From: Methanosarcinales archaeon
Lineage (GTDB): Archaea > Halobacteriota > Syntropharchaeia > Alkanophagales > Methanospirareceae
Length of the DNA: 7,353 nucleotides
Assembly: GCA_003661125.1 (NCBI GenBank)
Contig: QMVO01000080.1
Coordinates: 1 to 7,353, forward strand
Direction: 5' to 3'
Shown: positions 4,417 to 7,353 of the stretch, piece after piece
Layout of the letters: each line of letters starts with the position of its first letter
Numbering within the stretch: position 1 is the stretch's first letter
Position numbers and translations under genes: made by a program
The notes under the pieces: generated by a model
Database searches by the model: none
Told to the model about the DNA's origin: nothing
Seen by the model: only the letters and a program-made list of their open reading frames with translations

Positions 4417-6830
4417 ACCTCCTTAGCCTCTACCACGGGATACTCGATCTTGGCCAGTTTTGTCTTGATCTTTTCGAGATCTTCTGTTTTGACACGCACG
4501 GTTTTGGAGTCCAGATCCACCGAAAACTCTTTCGCTCCAAGCTCTTCCAAAGCGCTCGAAATCTTCATTTTGCAGTGCCCACAAGACATGTCTGGTACAC
4601 TGAGTACGTATTCCTTCATTTCCACACCTCCTCTCCTTATTTCCCTGCTTATTTTCGAAGAATTGAGCACCACTGTAATAGAGCTGAGGGCCATAGCTAC
4701 TTCTGCGATTACTGGATGGAGCAGACCCATCATGGCCGTGGGGATAGCCACTACGTTGTAGAAGAAGGCCCAGAAAAGATTTTGCTTGATAACCTTAAAG
4801 GTCAATCTGGAGATTTCTACGGCGTCGACTATCTTTGACACTCCTCCCTTGGTTATCACGATGTCGGCGCTGTCTATGGCTAAATCAGTTCCAGAACCCA
4901 TGGCGATTCCCACGTCCGCTCCTTTTAGAGCTGCAGCATCGTTCATGCCGTCTCCCACCATGACAACTTTCGCACCTTCTGATTGGTACCGACGGACGAT
5001 ATCTAACTTTTCCGATGGTTTGACGCCCGCATGGACTTTTTCAATACCCACTTGCAACGCGACAGCACGAGCAGTTTTTTCGTTATCTCCGGTCACCATC
5101 ACTGGCCTTATTCCCATCACTTTCAAGTGTTCGACTGCTTCCTTTGAATCTTCGCGTATAGGATCTTCTATCACTATGTGGCCAATTCTTTTGTCGTCTT
5201 TTCGTACTTCCACAACTGTTTTACCTTCCATCAAAGAGTCGCGGTACACTTCTGGATTTTCAGGCTTCCCTATAAAATAAGTATGACTTTTGATAGTAGC
5301 CTTGACCCCTTCGCCTACCCGTTCTTCCACATTCTCCACCTCTACATTTAAAAAATCGGGATTACCAGTGTCGACAGAGCCGGCGATGGCTTTGGCCAGG
5401 GGATGGTTGGAACGAGTTTCAATGGCGGCGACGATTAAGTGCTCCTCACTGCTCAAGCTATGGTTCACGACTTTCGGCTGTCCTTCAGTTATGGTACCCG
5501 TCTTGTCCATGAGGACTACCTTGACGTCTTTCGATGTCTGTATGACCTCGGCGTTCCGAATGATCAGCCCCTTTTTTGCTGCAAGGCCTGTTCCAGTAAC
5601 CAAAGCCATGGGGGTCGCAAGACCCAAAGCACAGGGACACGCGATCACGATGGTGGCCACAAATACGAAAACGGCAACCGATAGAGGATCCACAGTGCTG
5701 ACTACCCATGGTAAGAATTCGCGAGCTTTGTCGAGGAACGGCTGGAGATTCTCGAATTGAAAGTACCAGAGGATTGCACCGGCGGTTGCCAGCAAGATTA
5801 TGGTGGGAACGAACCAGTTGGTAATCCTGTCGGCTAAAGCTTGAATGGGAACCTTGGCACCTTGGGCTTCTTGAATCAACTTGATCATTTGTGAGAGAAA
5901 CGTGTCTTCTCCCACACGTGCGACCTGCACTTTCAGGAAACCTGTTAGGTTGAGGGAACCTTCAACGACTTCATCACCTATGGTTTTGCGTACTGGTATA
6001 GACTCTCCTGTGATCATGGATTCGTCAACGCTGGAAGTGCCCTCGGCGATCTCTCCATCTACTGGCACCCGCTCACCTGGCTTGACCGCCACAAAAAAGC
6101 CTTCCTTCACAGCTTCAATTGGGATCATGACTTCTCCTTTTTCGGTTATCACCCGAGCTTCTTTCGATTGAAGCTTCAACAGTGCTTTTATTTCTTTAGC
6201 GGCTCTGTCCCTCAGTCGTGATTCGATGAATCTACCTGTAAGGTGAAAAGCCACTATCATGACCCCAATGGTGCTGAAGGAAGCGACGGGCACACCGAGT
6301 ATTGAAAGAAGTGTGGTAATCCAGGATGCTGACGCGCCAAAGAATATGAGCGTATCCATGTTGGTGTGCCGGTGGGTGAGCGCTATCCAGGCTCCTGTTA
6401 TGGTCCTTCTCCCTGCGAAGAAGATGACGAACGCGCCTGCAAAGAGCTCAAGAATCTCAAAACTGGGAATCTTCGAGATGAACATGTGATAGATCATCAA
6501 TACTGCCAGGGGAACCGTTATGATCCACGCAGCCATGAGATCTCGTTTCGATTGGAGATATCTTTTGGTTTCTATCTCTTCCAGCGTTTCGGTGGATATA
6601 CCATAACCCACGGATTTCACGGCAGCCTTGATCTCGTCCATGGTAACGGGGCGTTCAGCAACCACGAAGCCAGTAGAAGTCGCCAGATTTACAGCAACGA
6701 ACTTGACACCCGCTATTTTCGAAACGGCTTTTTCTACGGTCCGCGCACATGTAGCACAGGTCATTCCGGTGACAGTGAAGGTCAATTTTTCATCTTTTTC
6801 GCTTCTTTCGGTTTCCTTTGTGGTTTCCAT
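4413..6830 (-). CDS. copA: Cu(I)-exporting P1B-type ATPase with N-terminal and fused C-terminal (CopZ-like) metal-binding domains
   Basis: This encodes 805 residues from an ATG at 6830, with a GGGAGTGAT-type ribosome binding site. It exports Cu(I) across the inner membrane using ATP. Domains in order: N-terminal heavy-metal domain with GMTCATC (Cys25, Cys28); membrane helices from about 97; actuator domain with TGES (274-277); transport-site CPC (398-400); phosphorylation motif DKTGT with Asp442; P1B-specific SNHPL (474-478, His476-Pro477); TGDN (580-583); hinge GDGMNDA (626-632); then the last two helices with YN (691-692) and MxxSS (713-717). CPC, YN and MxxSS together mark the Cu(I) subgroup P1B-1. 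Family members usually end near residue 730. Here the frame continues into a second heavy-metal domain (738-805) with MSCGHC (Cys750, Cys753), like the free chaperone CopZ. A strong internal start site precedes it. The stop overlaps the AhpD-like frame by 4 nt. A promoter with an operator-like repeat lies just upstream. Confidence 0.96.
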   Translation of the reverse strand: METTKETERSEKDEKLTFTVTGMTCATCARTVEKAVSKIAGVKFVAVNLATSTGFVVAERPVTMDEIKAAVKSVGYGISTETLEEIETKRYLQSKRDLMAAWIITVPLAVLMIYHMFISKIPSFEILELFAGAFVIFFAGRRTITGAWIALTHRHTNMDTLIFFGASASWITTLLSILGVPVASFSTIGVMIVAFHLTGRFIESRLRDRAAKEIKALLKLQSKEARVITEKGEVMIPIEAVKEGFFVAVKPGERVPVDGEIAEGTSSVDESMITGESIPVRKTIGDEVVEGSLNLTGFLKVQVARVGEDTFLSQMIKLIQEAQGAKVPIQALADRITNWFVPTIILLATAGAILWYFQFENLQPFLDKAREFLPWVVSTVDPLSVAVFVFVATIVIACPCALGLATPMALVTGTGLAAKKGLIIRNAEVIQTSKDVKVVLMDKTGTITEGQPKVVNHSLSSEEHLIVAAIETRSNHPLAKAIAGSVDTGNPDFLNVEVENVEERVGEGVKATIKSHTYFIGKPENPEVYRDSLMEGKTVVEVRKDDKRIGHIVIEDPIREDSKEAVEHLKVMGIRPVMVTGDNEKTARAVALQVGIEKVHAGVKPSEKLDIVRRYQSEGAKVVMVGDGMNDAAALKGADVGIAMGSGTDLAIDSADIVITKGGVSKIVDAVEISRLTFKVIKQNLFWAFFYNVVAIPTAMMGLLHPVIAEVAMALSSITVVLNSSKISREIRRGGVEMKEYVLSVPDMSCGHCKMKISSALEELGAKEFSVDLDSKTVRVKTEDLEKIKTKLAKIEYPVVEAKEV
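4617..4632 (-). promoter_or_regulatory. Internal ribosome binding site and ATG at the CopZ-like domain of copA
   Basis: Within the copA frame, AGGAGGTG (4632-4625) stands 5 nt before an in-frame ATG (4619-4617, Met738). Translation from here to the copA stop would give a 68-residue protein, MKEYVLSVPDMSCGHCK and onwards, with the size, boundaries and MxCxHC motif of a complete CopZ metallochaperone. This is a near-ideal Shine-Dalgarno for this genome. It suggests the chaperone is made separately as well as, or instead of, as a CopA tail. Confidence 0.7.
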
Positions 6831-6845
6831 CCTATCATCACTCCC

Positions 6846-6864
6846 TACCCACCTGGGGTGGATA
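6846..6864. promoter_or_regulatory. Operator-like inverted repeat over the copA transcription start (possible CsoR-type copper operator)
   Basis: On the plus strand TACCCACC, a 3-nt spacer TGG, and GGTGGATA form an inverted repeat with 7 of 8 matching positions. It begins 1 nt past the -10 and covers the expected transcription start near 6859. G/C-rich cores flanked by TA..TA resemble known CsoR operators upstream of copper genes, which occupy the same region. No regulator gene is in the window, so the identity of the binding protein is inferred. Confidence 0.55.
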
Positions 6865-6865
6865 C

Positions 6866-6894
6866 ATACTACCAGATTTTCCTTGACCTGTCAA
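6866..6894 (-). promoter_or_regulatory. Sigma-70-type promoter of copA
   Basis: On the minus strand TTGACA (6894-6889), a 17-nt spacer and TAGTAT (6871-6866) form a near-consensus vegetative promoter. Start of transcription is expected near 6859, leaving a leader of about 29 nt before the copA ATG. A strong promoter overlapped by an inverted repeat fits repression relieved by metal. Confidence 0.8.
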
Positions 6895-6950
6895 ATCGGA
6901 TTTCTGTTAAAAAGTTGGTACCATTTGGAATGCAATGGCGAAGCTTTCTA

Positions 6951-6979
6951 CTTTTTTCCTCTCTCGCACTCACAAACGG
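6951..6979 (+). repeat. Partial copy (C) of the hairpin element
   Basis: The 29 nt from CTTTTTTCC to CACAAACGG match the inverse of 7319-7347 (copy B) at 26 of 29 positions by hand alignment. Only the 5' flank and 5' stem arm are present; the loop and 3' arm are missing, and the sequence to 7010 is not recognisable. Together with the end of copy B it forms imperfect inverted ends around a region of about 400 bp. Confidence 0.6.
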
Positions 6980-7010
6980 ACGAAAGTGGCGAATCCCTCA
7001 CGCTCGCACT

Positions 7011-7141
7011 CGCTTTTTCCCTCGTTTGCATCCACAAAACGACCCACGCGAAGATTCAGCCTCCTGCTTCAGCTTCGCTCTCGTCCACATCCATGCGACT
7101 TCGAGGTCGTTTTGTATGGATGCTCACTCGGCGCTCGTGAG
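7011..7141 (+). repeat. Structured non-coding hairpin element, copy A
   Basis: A 17-bp stem pairs 7028-7044 with 7105-7123, perfect apart from a TA bulge in the 3' arm. Inside it, GCGAAG (7048-7053) pairs with CTTCGC (7073-7078) around a 19-nt loop. A second, weaker inner hairpin contains TCCATG (7089-7094). Right of the main stem CTCAC (7123-7127) pairs with GTGAG (7137-7141) around TCGGCGCTC. The left flank is CGCTTTTTCCCTCG. The same parts occur in the same order in copy B. No convincing gene overlaps: plus-strand open frames here are Ser/Arg-rich low-complexity translations. Confidence 0.75.
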
Positions 7142-7176
7142 GCTGGATGAGCGTGTGGGATACCGTTAAGCGATTC

Positions 7177-7202
7177 ATGTGAAGAGGCAGAGGTTTTCAC
7201 AT
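7177..7202. repeat. Inverted repeat (hairpin) in the spacer between copies A and B
   Basis: ATGTGAA (7177-7183) and TTCACAT (7196-7202) form a 7-bp stem with a 12-nt loop. It lies in the 75-bp spacer between the two facing hairpin elements. No U tract follows on the plus strand, so it is not an obvious terminator. Confidence 0.5.
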
Positions 7203-7216
7203 TGCAGAAAGCTTGT

Positions 7217-7349
7217 CTTGCGAAGCGCCGAAGCGAGCACTCATACAAACGGGCACCGAGCTACATGGACGTAGCGAGCATGAAGCTGAAACAGGATGTT
7301 GAATCTTCATGGAAGTGCCCGTTTGTGAGTGTGAGCGAGGAAGAAAGCG
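7217..7349 (-). repeat. Structured non-coding hairpin element, copy B (inverted relative to A)
   Basis: A 17-bp stem pairs 7238-7256 with 7315-7331, with a TA bulge on the same side as in copy A. Inside, CATGAAG (7279-7285) pairs with CTTCATG (7305-7311) around a 19-nt loop that matches the copy A loop, inverted, at 16 of 19 positions. CTAC/GTAG forms a small hairpin at 7261-7274 with the shared TCCATG (as CATGGA on the plus strand). CTTGC (7217-7221) pairs with GCGAG (7233-7237) around an 11-nt loop related to that of copy A. The flank at 7336-7349 reads CGCTTTCTTCCTCG on the minus strand, 12 of 14 identical to copy A. The element may extend past the window edge. Confidence 0.75.
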
Positions 7350-7353
7350 AAGC

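Noticed and set aside
6935..7150. Possible small plus-strand gene of 71 residues in the repeat region
   Set aside because: The translation is Ser/Arg/Leu-rich low complexity created by the GC-rich repeats, with no Shine-Dalgarno and no recognisable domain; the DNA is better explained by the hairpin elements.
6366..7169. Long plus-strand open frame (267 codons) across the copA start and the repeat region
   Set aside because: Most of it is antisense to the well-supported copA gene, and the rest crosses palindromic repeats with low-complexity Ser/Arg-rich translation. No motif or ribosome binding site supports it.
6951..7353. CRISPR array
   Set aside because: The repeats are inverted rather than direct, long, diverged and only two to three in number, with no regular spacers.

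Overview
The window looks like chromosomal DNA of a thermophilic member of the Thermotogota. This is an inference from protein character, the strong AGGAGGTGA-type ribosome binding sites, frequent GTG/TTG starts and tightly overlapping genes, at a GC content of roughly 48%; no marker gene fixes the taxon. All real genes lie on the minus strand, in two consecutive transcription units that read from right to left.

Right end, 6831-7353: about 520 bp without a gene. It holds the copA promoter with an operator-like inverted repeat, and right of it an elaborate non-coding repeat. Two diverged copies of one roughly 130-bp hairpin element (A, 7011-7141; B, 7217-7349) face each other in inverted orientation, and a third partial copy (C, 6951-6979) lies at the left edge. 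A and B share the same fold: a 17-bp stem with a TA bulge, an inner hairpin with a 19-nt loop and an adjacent outer hairpin. Their stem sequences differ by compensatory changes.

Copper unit, 4079-6830: a Cu(I) P1B-type ATPase (CopA) has a CopZ-like metallochaperone domain fused to its C-terminus. A strong internal ribosome binding site and ATG sit exactly at the start of that domain. It overlaps a small AhpD/carboxymuconolactone-decarboxylase-like gene that is interrupted by a one-base frameshift. A weak terminator-like hairpin follows.

Pilus/secretion unit, 3895 to beyond position 1: an extended -10 promoter with a very short leader precedes pilC/gspF, a short pseudopilin-like gene that begins directly at STLIE without a leader peptide, a PilM/GspL-like gene with a degenerate nucleotide-binding motif, PilN-like and PilO-like genes, and the beginning of a PilP/GspC-like gene cut by the window edge. 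Together these make the inner-membrane platform and alignment subcomplex of a type IV pilus or type II secretion-like machine. No motor ATPase, secretin or prepilin peptidase is visible here.
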